Of a stretch of 37,950 nucleotides of DNA, positions 1-7,132 are shown piece after piece. Numbering within the stretch: position 1 is the stretch's first letter; each line of letters opens with the position of its first letter. A program made the position numbers and the translations under genes. The stretch is from a virus: positions 1 through 37,950 of the IMG/VR virus record IMGVR_UViG_3300028375_000004. One strand, 5' to 3'. The notes below the pieces were generated by a model, which ran no database searches, was not told the DNA's origin, and was given only the letters and a program-made list of their open reading frames with translations.

Positions 1-131
1 GCCACATACTCCGCAGAGATGTAGTCACCAGCCCGCACAAGCGCCGCCTCTGCACCTACATCCGCTGTTGCTGTCGGCGCGCTGTCGCCCCTTGCAAGGG
101 CGTATGCGCGGAATGATGCAAGGTCAGCCAT
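1..131 (-). CDS. Head-tail connector, DnaT-like family (3' end cut by window edge)
   Basis: The first 43 codons of a leftward gene are visible; the rest runs off the left edge. The N-terminus begins MADLASFRAYALARGD and continues with an alanine-rich helix containing ALVRAGDYI. This resembles the start of phage head-tail adaptor proteins often annotated as DnaT-like, where an early Leu-x-Arg-Ala-x-x-Tyr-Ile motif is common. Its place directly after the capsid genes fits a connector that docks under the portal. The start codon overlaps the end of the upstream HslV-like gene by 8 bases, suggesting coupled translation. The family call is by resemblance and position only; with under a third of the protein visible it stays tentative. 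Confidence 0.55.
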   Translation of the reverse strand, partial: MADLASFRAYALARGDSAPTATADVGAEAALVRAGDYISAEYV

Positions 132-555
132 TATGGTCTATCTCCACACTCTCTGCACGCCCGCCGCATCCGCTGGAAAGTGCAATGGCGGCGCTTACTG
201 CCTCGGCGGCGGTCGCGCCCATGTGCAGCGCACCAAAGGCTATATGCTGGCCCGACCCAATCGCATAGAATGGGGCTTGGTATTCAAACCAGTCGCTTTC
301 GCCGTACTTCTCGCAGACCGTGCCGTCTGCTTTTAGCCATAATCCGGCATCTACGGAAAACCCGCTTGCATGTCGATCAGCCATTGCTTTCAACGCCGAT
401 GACGCTTCGCCAAGCCCGCCCGAAAATCCAGCAAAGCCGCCGCCTATGTCAGGATGGACCGCTGTCCACTTGCGGATTTCGCCGCAATATACGTTATCGC
501 CGGATACTTGCGTATCGCAGCACATGACGCCGTCCCTGACCACAATAACAGTCAT
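124..555 (-). CDS. HslV/proteasome-beta-like Ntn-hydrolase peptidase
   Basis: This 143-residue protein looks like a compact proteasome beta or HslV subunit. After Met removal the N-terminus would be a threonine (Thr2 of the ORF), the expected Ntn nucleophile. CCDTQVS (residues 12-18) aligns with HslV GDGQVS, and Lys29 in EIRKW matches the HslV catalytic lysine region. GGGFAGFSGG and FYAIGSGQHIAFGA are typical beta-strand and turn signatures of the fold. HslV itself is a host protease with an ATPase partner; no ATPase partner is encoded here. Its position between the capsid and connector genes raises a role in head maturation, which is inference. The start forms a TAATG overlap with the upstream gene. 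Confidence 0.75.
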   Translation of the reverse strand: MTVIVVRDGVMCCDTQVSGDNVYCGEIRKWTAVHPDIGGGFAGFSGGLGEASSALKAMADRHASGFSVDAGLWLKADGTVCEKYGESDWFEYQAPFYAIGSGQHIAFGALHMGATAAEAVSAAIALSSGCGGRAESVEIDHNG

Positions 556-779
556 TAAATGCCCGTGAAAATGGCCGCTTTGACCATCCCTCGCATGTCC
601 TGAATGTTCGTTCCCTTGGGGAACTCAATGCCATGGGCTTCGCCAAGATCGCGCAGGTCGCTCTTGCCCATGGCGTCAACCGTTTCCGGCGTGAACGCTT
701 TGGGTTGCGCTGGTGCTGGTGCGCCCACTGCCTGCGCGTTATACCGCGCCTGAATGTCTAGCTGTTGCTTGATGTTCAT
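555..779 (-). CDS. Small head-module protein with a possible HeH/LEM-like domain
   Basis: This 74-residue protein has an Ala/Pro/Gln-rich linker (residues 15-27) followed by a compact C-terminal part with FTPETVDAM, SDLRDLGEAHGIEFPKG and a last helix. That helix-extended loop-helix pattern is reminiscent of HeH/LEM or Rho-N-like small domains found near phage capsid genes. It follows the capsid gene by 56 bases that contain a strong hairpin, and it overlaps the HslV-like start by one base (TAATG). Function is unknown; a head decoration or fibre-anchor role is possible but unproven. Confidence 0.6.
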   Translation of the reverse strand: MNIKQQLDIQARYNAQAVGAPAPAQPKAFTPETVDAMGKSDLRDLGEAHGIEFPKGTNIQDMRGMVKAAIFTGI

Positions 780-804
780 ATTAATTCTCCGCTGTGCTTT
801 GTGA

Positions 805-826
805 CGGGGCGAACAATGCCGCCCCG
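805..826 (-). other. GC-rich hairpin just downstream of the capsid gene
   Basis: A perfect 7-bp stem, CGGGGCG pairing with CGCCCCG, closes an 8-base loop in the gap between the major capsid gene and the next gene. No U-run follows on either strand, so it is not a standard Rho-independent terminator. It may slow readthrough or protect the 3' end of an abundant capsid message. A similar hairpin lies just after the tail tube gene at 36907-36939. Confidence 0.5.
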
Positions 827-835
827 CTTCAAAAA

Positions 836-1864
836 TCAGCCGTTTGTGACGATCGCCGCCAATGGCACGAGCTTACGTTCGATCACGCGGTCCCAGTTTG
901 CTGCTAAACGAAGCTGCGCCAGCGTGGCGTTACCGTCCGTCAGCGTGGTGTTGGTAAACGCGGTGCCGAACGGATGGATCACCCACGACTTGCGCTCCCA
1001 GAGCGTTTCAACGCCTGCGCCATTGCCCTGAGCCGCTTCGCGGTCCAGTTCCACCGGAACCTTCGGGCTGCGCTCGCCATAGCCGATCAGGCCAGTGCCG
1101 AACAGGTAGCTGGTGTAGGTCGCGGCTGCATCGGTGCCGCCCGTGCCTGCTGCGGCTGTCATGGGCAGGCTGTCGTCAATCACGAGGCGACGTCCAAGGA
1201 ATGACGGGATCGTGAGTGCGCCCGTACTGTCAGCCAGAAACTCGATATCGTCGTTGTCCACGATGCGCTTGGCAACAACCGAATGCACGGCAAACACCGC
1301 GTAATCGTCATAGTGGTCGCCAGACGTAAACGCCGCTGCCGTGAACACGCCGCGACCGAACAGCGTGCCTTCGGCAACATCTGCATTGGTAGCGCCCGCC
1401 ACGTTGTTGACCATATCGCCGCCGTCGTTTGCGATGTTGTCTGCAATGACGCCTTGCAGCGATGCAATCGTGCGGCGCTGCCACTGGCGCATCCAATAAG
1501 TGCCGAAGCGATTGCGAACCTGTTGCATGGGATCAGACCCGGCAAGTTCGCCTGTCATGTCCGCAGACGAATAGCCTTGGTTAAGGCTGGCCATGCGTGC
1601 AACCTGCGTGCCTGTCGTGACCTTCGCAGGCACGGCAATATCGGTTGGATCGTCGGTGCCGTAGTTCGGCTCATCGGATGCGTCCAGATCCTTCCAGAAC
1701 GGCAGTTCAGCAATGCGCCCGCCATCGGAGAACATGCCAGCAAGGGCAGGGTTTGCAACTGCGATACCGCTGTCAAAGAAAACAGTCTTTTCAGGGCCGT
1801 TTACGGCTGTGTACGAGGAATAGACCTCGGGGACATATACATCAGAGATTTGTGTGGTAGCCAT
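836..1864 (-). CDS. Major capsid protein
   Basis: This 342-residue protein forms the head shell. It sits right after the scaffold gene and has the make-up of a phage coat protein: an N-terminal arm (MATTQISDVYVPEVY), a mid-section with GRIAELPFWKDLD and TGTQVARMASLNQGYSSAD, and a C-terminal part with WVIHPFGTAF and a final LAAIVTNG strand. These features match coat proteins found beside DUF4055-type portals, an HK97-fold branch. No separate prohead-protease domain is fused to it. A good ribosome site (AAGGA) lies about 10 bases before the ATG. Position, length and composition make the role secure; the exact subfamily does not come from sequence alone. Confidence 0.9.
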   Translation of the reverse strand: MATTQISDVYVPEVYSSYTAVNGPEKTVFFDSGIAVANPALAGMFSDGGRIAELPFWKDLDASDEPNYGTDDPTDIAVPAKVTTGTQVARMASLNQGYSSADMTGELAGSDPMQQVRNRFGTYWMRQWQRRTIASLQGVIADNIANDGGDMVNNVAGATNADVAEGTLFGRGVFTAAAFTSGDHYDDYAVFAVHSVVAKRIVDNDDIEFLADSTGALTIPSFLGRRLVIDDSLPMTAAAGTGGTDAAATYTSYLFGTGLIGYGERSPKVPVELDREAAQGNGAGVETLWERKSWVIHPFGTAFTNTTLTDGNATLAQLRLAANWDRVIERKLVPLAAIVTNG

Positions 1865-1882
1865 GAGGCTTTCCTTTCGAGA

Positions 1883-2596
1883 TTATGTGCCAGCTAATTG
1901 CCGGAATGTTTCGGGGTCGCTGTGGAATAGAGCCGTGCGCTCTTTGTCGCCCATCTTTGCGAATGTCTCCGCATTAGCTGGGGCGTTGCCGTTCTTGCCA
2001 CCCGTTGCGCCGCCGCCTGAAGCTGGGGTCACAAAGTCCTTGCCTTCACCAGCGGCCCATCGCTTAACGTGATCGACCAAGGCCAGCGGCCCCATGTCGG
2101 TATCCACGAAGGGCTTGCCATCGTCGCCAATCTTCACATCGCCTGCCAGCATTGTGCGCGCCGCTTTTGCAAATGACGTGTTTGTGACGCCTGCGCCGTT
2201 GAGCGCGTCTGTCAGATCACGGTCGAGTGCGTTTTTAAGCGCGCGGCCTTGCTCGGCTTCGTACTTGCCTTTGTACTCGTCGCGTTCGGCTTCGAGTGTC
2301 TGGCGCAGCTTGATGAGCGCGGCCTCGTCAGCTTTCCCGTCTTTGAGTTTTGCCCACTTTTCAGCGTCAAAATCTTCGGGGAACTCCTTGGCGAGTGCCT
2401 TGGCCGCATCGCGCTCGGAACGTGCCGCATCGCGGTCGGCCTTCGTGCGCTCATATGCTGATTTGAGATTGGCAACATCGGGGTGATTATCTACGCCGGA
2501 CACCTGCAAGATGAACTTGCCGTCTGTTTCGGTGTAGAAGGGCTTAACAGCATCATCAATGCCGTCGAGAGTGTCGAGAACAGTTTGCAAAGCCAT
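1883..2596 (-). CDS. Capsid scaffolding protein (GP20-like)
   Basis: This 237-residue, highly charged protein has a long central coiled coil (residues about 45-125, rich in Ala, Lys, Glu and Arg, with repeated RDAARSERDAAK-type heptads), then a Gly-rich linker (SGGGATGGKNGN) and a short acidic helix ending LFHSDPETFRQLAGT. This is the layout of phage minor structural GP20-like scaffolds, which direct shell assembly and then leave. The N-terminus FYTETDGKFILQVSG is also typical. It lies between portal and capsid genes, as expected. AAGGA precedes the ATG by 9 bases. Confidence 0.85.
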   Translation of the reverse strand: MALQTVLDTLDGIDDAVKPFYTETDGKFILQVSGVDNHPDVANLKSAYERTKADRDAARSERDAAKALAKEFPEDFDAEKWAKLKDGKADEAALIKLRQTLEAERDEYKGKYEAEQGRALKNALDRDLTDALNGAGVTNTSFAKAARTMLAGDVKIGDDGKPFVDTDMGPLALVDHVKRWAAGEGKDFVTPASGGGATGGKNGNAPANAETFAKMGDKERTALFHSDPETFRQLAGT

Positions 2597-2640
2597 CGGC
2601 TTAATTCCTTTAGATTATGGGTGTGGCATCGCCACGGTGA

Positions 2641-3975
2641 TTACAGGCTGTCAGCCCGAATATCGCCGCCCTCAATGAGAGCGTATTCTTCATCAAACGT
2701 GCGTTCTTGGCTGGCAATTCCGCCCGCCTGAATGCGCTCGTAATATGTCTCTTGTGCAAGCCCGCCGCTTTCGACCAGCGCGAACAGCGCAACGGCCTCT
2801 TGTGGCGTGAGCGTGGCGTCCAGCAAGTCCTTCGGCGGCGTTACCGTGATGGCCTCGATTACCGCATCCGACTGCCCCAGCATCCGCGCGATGTTGCGCA
2901 GTGACGCCTCTAGCAATGAGCAGGATGATTGCGCCACCGTCTTTAGGTTGGCCGTCTCTGAGCGAAACCGCATCTTGCGCGCGGTGCCGGATTCATTGGC
3001 CTGCCCCGATTGCTCAAACAGACGCGCGCCCGCTTGAATGGCGATTGTCCGATTATCTTGGATTGCCTCAAGGTGCGCTTGAATGCCTGCGCATGTTGGC
3101 GATACATATTTCAGATCCGGCGTTAAATTTTCATCGCCTAGCATTTCGTGAACCACGCCAGCGCCAACGGCGGTAGGTGCTGGCCCGTTGATTGCGACAA
3201 GCGTTTCCTGCCCGCTCATGTAAAGCTGCAGGCGGTAGTCTGCTGAAAGCTGGTACATGGATAAAGCCGCGCGAGCGATGCCGATCATCGGTGGGGCTTC
3301 CATATCCGGCCCCATGTCTTTTGCAGACGCTACGGCAAACGGGATCGCGTTGAGTGCGCCTCCGCCAAGTCGCGTCGGAGTTACGTCCGTCTCGCCATCT
3401 GACTTGTGCAAAGTCGCGGTGTAAACGCCATCGAGAAGCTGCAAAACGCGGTATTTCTCTTGCTGCGCCCATACGAAACCATCCCGAACAGCCTCGCTTT
3501 CATTCAGCACGAAGAACCCAACGTCCCAGTTGATAATCGTGTCGCCGCGATAGCCTGCGAGGAATGGATCACCGCCGCCCTCCGGTGCATCTGCAAGCAC
3601 GCCGTAGCGTCCCGACACCAGCAAGTTGCGCGTGATGTTCTTGTGAAAGTCGTTTAGCGTAATGCCTTCGCCGTCCACGTCCTCGAACAGATATTCCATG
3701 TTGCCGGGCAATTCGACCGCGATTTCCTCGCCATGAATGATGCCAACCATAGCGCCAACGCTGGTTGCCAGAACCTCGGGGAACTGAGCGCGCATCTTGT
3801 ATGCCGCATAGGCCGCGATGCCGTTGTCTCCGTGCGTCGTGTATCCTGACGGCATGGGTAGGTAAGTTGTGCCGCGTTGCTTCACGTCGCCCTCGCCTTG
3901 ATAGGCGTCATAGCACAGCCGCCAATCGTCCAGCACTTGGCGCGTGATTTGTGGGTGCAGCGAATTAACGGCCAT
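2641..3975 (-). CDS. Portal protein (DUF4055 family)
   Basis: This 444-residue protein would form the dodecameric DNA gate at one head vertex. Its length, its place directly after the large terminase and its motifs (YLPMPSGYT near residue 40, NITRNLLVSGRYGVLADAP near 140, GARLFEQSGQANESGTA in the C-terminal half) match DUF4055 phage portals. The C-terminus is helical and acidic. The ATG follows the terminase stop directly, with no gap, and AAGGA lies 9 bases upstream inside the terminase gene, so the two are coupled. Confidence 0.88.
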   Translation of the reverse strand: MAVNSLHPQITRQVLDDWRLCYDAYQGEGDVKQRGTTYLPMPSGYTTHGDNGIAAYAAYKMRAQFPEVLATSVGAMVGIIHGEEIAVELPGNMEYLFEDVDGEGITLNDFHKNITRNLLVSGRYGVLADAPEGGGDPFLAGYRGDTIINWDVGFFVLNESEAVRDGFVWAQQEKYRVLQLLDGVYTATLHKSDGETDVTPTRLGGGALNAIPFAVASAKDMGPDMEAPPMIGIARAALSMYQLSADYRLQLYMSGQETLVAINGPAPTAVGAGVVHEMLGDENLTPDLKYVSPTCAGIQAHLEAIQDNRTIAIQAGARLFEQSGQANESGTARKMRFRSETANLKTVAQSSCSLLEASLRNIARMLGQSDAVIEAITVTPPKDLLDATLTPQEAVALFALVESGGLAQETYYERIQAGGIASQERTFDEEYALIEGGDIRADSL

Positions 3976-5370
3976 TCAGTATAATCCTTTGACCGTTGTT
4001 GTTGTTGTTTTCGGTTGACGCTTGTTGGCTAAGAAGTTGAAAGCCTGCGCTGTGCTGTCTGCGTCGTCATCATGCCCGGTTTCGGGCGGGAAGTTTTCCA
4101 ACTCAGAAAGCCACCTATCATTCCACTTGCCGCGCAAGACAAACACGTTTCCTGCCTCGGCTTGTGCGGAGAATCCCGAAAACCTTGTAACCTTGCTGCC
4201 CGTCACAGGGGCAAAGCGGCAATTATACCCAGCCAACAGCTTGCTGTAGGTCGCCACTTGCGCCTTGCCAGATTGGCCGGGGTCTTGCGGCATATCAATC
4301 GCCACATCTTTTCCGTCTTGCTCTGCGGTGCCTTTCACAAGGCGCTCCACTTCCATCGGCCCCTTGCGGTCATAAACGTGATCTAGGACGAAGTAACGTC
4401 CATCTGGCGTCACGCCCATCTTTGTGCCGCAAGTCCAGTCTGGATCATTGCTTTCAATCTTTGGCGTCCCTGCCAGGTCCCACCCTCGCACAATGCGCAT
4501 ATCAGACGGAACAGCATCAACGATCTGCGTCCAATGGCGCTGGAAGTATAGGCCCGCCGCTGGTCTGATTTTCCAGTTGCCGCCTAACAGGCGCTCACGC
4601 TCTACCGTGGGCAGTGCCAGCAAAGAAGCCATGTAGCTTGGGTCCGCAGCCATCAGCGCCTTGTTGTCTGTTAGGCTGGCCGAGACGAACGTGACTGACT
4701 TTGCCGGAATTGGCTGAGGGTCGCCGTTTTCATCCGGCATTGTGTATTGCGTCAAATCATCAGGTCCATTGCCCCATATGATCGTATCGCCGACCCGAAC
4801 GAACCAACGAAGAACACCGGACCTCTCAGGAATGGCAAGGCCCGTTTCTTGGTCAATCCACCATGATATGAACGATGCAACCCAACTATCTGCGTCGGGG
4901 TTGCACGTTGCCCTGATATACGGCTTCACGCCACACATCGAACGGTTGCGCGAAAGCATGTACCAGAATTGCGTTTCGCTAAAATGCGTCAACTCATCAA
5001 AACAGATCAGCGGGATCTGCGAGCCTTGCCAGTTGAACCGCGTCTTGTCGTGTTCCAGATGCGCAAACGATATGTTAGCGCCGGAAGGAAAGGCCCATGT
5101 GGCGTTATGCTCTTTAGGGTCGGCAGCGATGATCGGGTATAGCTTCGCGCTCTCGTCCCACAAACCGCCTTCATTTTTTACCTGCACCATAGAGCGGCGA
5201 AAGAATACCGCGCCAAAATCTTTATTTTCAACGTGTCGTAACGGCTCTAGCAGCAAGGCCCATGTCTTGCCGCCTCCTGCGCTGCCCCCGTAAATGGCTA
5301 TGTCTGCACCGCTGGCTAAGAACCGCTCTTGCGGCCCCTCCTGCGGCTTAATTGTCGTTACTGCGGCCAT
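3976..5370 (-). CDS. terL: Terminase large subunit
   Basis: This is the 464-residue packaging motor that pumps and cuts concatemeric DNA. The N-terminal ATPase has Walker A GGSAGGGKT (28-36), Walker B LICFDE (121-126) and a coupling motif ATCNP (154-158). The C-terminal RNase H-like nuclease shows Asp298 in RGWDLAGT, Asp359 in VAIDMPQDPGQSGK and an Asp-rich cluster near 434-438. The length is normal and both activities look intact. It overlaps the terS-like gene by 23 bases and abuts the portal gene. The final Lys-Thr5 stretch is a low-complexity tail. Confidence 0.96.
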   Translation of the reverse strand: MAAVTTIKPQEGPQERFLASGADIAIYGGSAGGGKTWALLLEPLRHVENKDFGAVFFRRSMVQVKNEGGLWDESAKLYPIIAADPKEHNATWAFPSGANISFAHLEHDKTRFNWQGSQIPLICFDELTHFSETQFWYMLSRNRSMCGVKPYIRATCNPDADSWVASFISWWIDQETGLAIPERSGVLRWFVRVGDTIIWGNGPDDLTQYTMPDENGDPQPIPAKSVTFVSASLTDNKALMAADPSYMASLLALPTVERERLLGGNWKIRPAAGLYFQRHWTQIVDAVPSDMRIVRGWDLAGTPKIESNDPDWTCGTKMGVTPDGRYFVLDHVYDRKGPMEVERLVKGTAEQDGKDVAIDMPQDPGQSGKAQVATYSKLLAGYNCRFAPVTGSKVTRFSGFSAQAEAGNVFVLRGKWNDRWLSELENFPPETGHDDDADSTAQAFNFLANKRQPKTTTTTVKGLY

Positions 5371-5644
5371 TGTCTGGAAGCTGATATACCGTGACAGGCG
5401 GTGACATGCTGCCGTCTGTTGACTTGTGATCCACCGTTGCCAGCTTGGAGTGAACGTAAGGAGCGGCCTTGTGGGCTGCGTCTACCCTTTCGGAACGGTC
5501 TGCATCTTCATCACGCATCACAGACAGCAGATAATCCAGCGGCGTAAGCCCGCTTTCAATAACCGCCTCTCGCTGCTCTTGCGTTGCTTTATTCACAGCG
5601 CCGGGCTTGCGGCCCGCGCCATCACGCTTGCCACCTCGTGCCAT
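5348..5644 (-). CDS. Terminase small subunit-like protein
   Basis: This 98-residue protein begins MARGGKRDGAGRKPGAVNK, the basic Gly/Arg/Lys start common to small terminase-like proteins, followed by SGLTPLDYLLSVMRDE and AAHKAAPYVHSKLA, both recurrent in this group. It overlaps the large terminase by 23 bases and is first in the packaging operon. Small terminases bind the packaging site, and a 398-base structured non-coding stretch lies directly upstream, a natural place for such a site. At 98 residues it is shorter than many small terminases and may be only the DNA-binding part. Confidence 0.75.
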   Translation of the reverse strand: MARGGKRDGAGRKPGAVNKATQEQREAVIESGLTPLDYLLSVMRDEDADRSERVDAAHKAAPYVHSKLATVDHKSTDGSMSPPVTVYQLPDNGRSNDN

Positions 5645-5876
5645 GCTATGATTTCCTTTGATTTTTTATCATTCCCCGCGCCACCAATTCGCCGTGATAA
5701 AACGAACCCACCCCCAGCGTTGAGACTTGCGCCCATTGATAGCAATATCGGCTGTGGGGGTTCGCCGTGTGGAGAGGCTGGATGTGTGGGTTGAGCGCGG
5801 GCGGGTTAATCTCACTCCTCACATAAGAGGCGCTACCGAAAGCCTTACATCGCCCGCTTCGTTATGTCGCCGCGCT

Positions 5877-5945
5877 CATGGGGTGCATCAGGTAGGCCGC
5901 GACCCTACTCCTACCGGTTATTAGCCGGACGTGATGCACCGCATG
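5877..5945 (-). ncRNA. Candidate tRNA-like three-way-junction RNA
   Basis: Read leftward, a 9-bp stem GGTGCATCA/TGATGCACC encloses two hairpins. The first is CCGG-CTAATAA-CCGG, whose 7-base loop has the CU-NNN-AA pattern of an anticodon loop. The second is GTAGG-GTCGCGG-CCTAC, a 5-bp stem with a 7-base loop like a T arm. CCA directly follows the closing stem. There is no D arm, the closing stem is longer than 7 bp, and one unpaired C separates the T-like arm from it, so this is not a normal tRNA. A CATG/CATG pair extends the stem past a mismatch. An overlapping GGTAGG/CCTACC pairing is an alternative fold. Confidence 0.35.
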
Positions 5946-5991
5946 AAAGCGTCATTAAAGCAAAATCCGCCCTGCATTTCTACAAGACGGA

Positions 5992-6038
5992 ATTATATTG
6001 GTCTCAAAATTGCATACTTACGCAGTCGCGTCAACCGA
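5992..6038 (-). promoter_or_regulatory. Possible leftward promoter for the packaging operon
   Basis: On the minus strand there is a perfect TATAAT (5992-5997) about 345 bases before the terS-like start. TTGACG occurs at 6029-6034 inside TCGGTTGACGCG, a 12-mer also found at the divergent control region (18043-18054). The spacing between the two boxes (31 bases) is too long for one promoter, so either the TATAAT uses a poor -35 box or TTGACG pairs with a weak -10. Transcripts starting here would carry the structured leader. Confidence 0.35.
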
Positions 6039-6042
6039 ATTT

Positions 6043-6567
6043 TTATTCTGCAACCCTGTCAAGCGCCGATTTCAACGCGGGCAGGTTGATGGGCTTTTCG
6101 TCGGCCCCGCGCTCGACGTGCATCTTGATTGCCGCCACGGATACGCGCCCGATCTTGTCGCATAGGCCATACCATGCTGCGTAGACTTCGGGCCTGCCGT
6201 CGCTTTCGTCATGCGCCCCTACTCCACCCGCCAAGCATGAGCGATATTCTGAGACGCCAAGCTCTGACCGATACGCCGCCCACAACTCATGGAATGTACG
6301 CGCGCTTTGCTCCTGTGATGCCGTTAGCTGGCCCTGCTGGTATAGCCTGCCGATCATGTCGTTCGCTGTGTCCACCATTGGCTGTGACCGCTTGTCGGCA
6401 CCTTGCGGCCTGATCCATTTGCCGTGCGCCATACGTTCGGGCGTGGGGCGTGTAGTTTCCCGCGCACTGGTTGCCGTGGGTGCTGCCTCTGGTGTGGTTG
6501 ACGCCTGCGGTGATTGCTGCCCCTGTGCGGCCTTCTTTTTGCGCCGCGCTTGTGCCTTGCTGCTCAT
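6043..6567 (-). CDS. Unknown protein; C-terminal helical domain, DUF6456-like pattern
   Basis: I place the start at the ATG forming an ATGA overlap with the upstream gene (174 residues) rather than at a longer, unconvincing arginine/histidine-rich extension. Residues 1-45 are basic and then Ser/Thr/Ala/Pro-rich and probably disordered (MSSKAQARRKKKAAQGQQ). The rest is helical, with LTASQEQSARTFHELWAAYR and a final part with YGLCDKIGRVSVAAIKMH. That second part faintly recalls the alphaproteobacterial DUF6456 domain. Being last before the terS leader, it could be a DNA-binding packaging or regulatory factor, but I cannot assign a function. Confidence 0.6.
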   Translation of the reverse strand: MSSKAQARRKKKAAQGQQSPQASTTPEAAPTATSARETTRPTPERMAHGKWIRPQGADKRSQPMVDTANDMIGRLYQQGQLTASQEQSARTFHELWAAYRSELGVSEYRSCLAGGVGAHDESDGRPEVYAAWYGLCDKIGRVSVAAIKMHVERGADEKPINLPALKSALDRVAE

Positions 6568-6821
6568 ACCTGATCCTCCGCCATTGTGTCCAGCATGTCT
6601 AGCTTCATAACCTCCAGAACGCCGATGGTCTGAAACGAAGGCGCGGCTGCAGTGTAGCCTGTCATGGGCCTGCCGTCTATTGTCTCGGCTATGACGGTTG
6701 CCGCGATGATTTCGCCCGCGCGGGCCTTCTCCAGCCACAACTCCAAGAACTGCACCACGTCAGCGCGTAGCGATGCCTCAGTTTTACCCATGTGGCTGGT
6801 GATGCTGGTGATGTTGTTCAT
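6564..6821 (-). CDS. Hypothetical 85-residue phage protein
   Basis: This is a small acidic protein with an N-terminal helix (SLRADVVQFLELWLEKARAG), a central ETIDGRPMTGYTAA segment and a C-terminal helix VLEVMKLDMLDTMAE. The helix, strand, helix layout resembles small alphaproteobacterial phage proteins of unknown role. It is joined to both neighbours by ATGA overlaps, so it is a real member of the operon. I do not recognise a function. Confidence 0.6.
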   Translation of the reverse strand: MNNITSITSHMGKTEASLRADVVQFLELWLEKARAGEIIAATVIAETIDGRPMTGYTAAAPSFQTIGVLEVMKLDMLDTMAEDQV

Positions 6822-7132
6822 CCCCGCATCCCCGCTTTTTGCTCCGCTACGTTCTTCGGATAGCCCTTTGCCACCATGGCCGCGATTTTGCGCTGCCGTG
6901 CTGTTGACGCCTTTGGAACCTTGATGGGGGCCACGACAAAAGTGCGGGCCGATGGTTTTGTTTTTATGCCGCGTGCGCTAAATTCGTTTTGTAGTTTTTG
7001 CGGTTTTATTCCCAGATGGCGCGCGGCAGGAGTTACGCCCATTTTTAGGGCCGCAGCTTGGTTTACCCATTCATCGCGCAAACGCTTTTTCTCCGCAGAT
7101 TGGTGCGCAAGGTGCTCTTTCCACGTCATCAT
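6818..7132 (-). CDS. Hypothetical basic protein, probable HTH DNA-binding
   Basis: This 104-residue, strongly basic protein has a middle segment GVTPAARHLGIKPQKLQNEFSARG with the spacing of a helix-turn-helix: helix, turn at Gly, recognition helix. A second helical stretch TARQRKIAAMVAKGYPKNVAEQKAG near the C-terminus could be another HTH, as seen in small terminase or transposase-like DNA binders. The ATGA overlap with the next gene and the tight spacing place it in the operon. A regulatory or packaging-site binding role is plausible but not shown. Confidence 0.6.
   Translation of the reverse strand: MMTWKEHLAHQSAEKKRLRDEWVNQAAALKMGVTPAARHLGIKPQKLQNEFSARGIKTKPSARTFVVAPIKVPKASTARQRKIAAMVAKGYPKNVAEQKAGMRG

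Larger units (their letters stand above)
5645..6042. other. 398-base non-coding gap rich in inverted repeats
   Basis: I find no credible gene here. The stretch holds three successive units of about 60 bases, each closed by a stem: GAACCC/GGGTTC with CAGC/GCTG inside (5704-5763), GCGGGCG/CGCCCGC (5797-5857) and GGTGCATCA/TGATGCACC (5882-5940). A consensus TATAAT lies on the minus strand at 5992-5997. It could be a structured leader of the packaging operon, a pac/cos recognition region for terminase, or both. The function is inferred from position. Confidence 0.55.

Noticed and set aside
4011-4022. Third copy of TCGGTTGACGC, a possible promoter
   Set aside because: It lies on the plus strand inside the terminase gene, facing the wrong way for any gene, with no good -10; it simply reflects codons of the Lys-Arg-Gln-Pro-Lys stretch.
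5704-5763. Conventional tRNA genes in the gap before terS
   Set aside because: I looked for a cloverleaf with D and T arms (GGTTCGAATCC-like); none is complete. Only the D-armless structure at 5877-5945 comes close.
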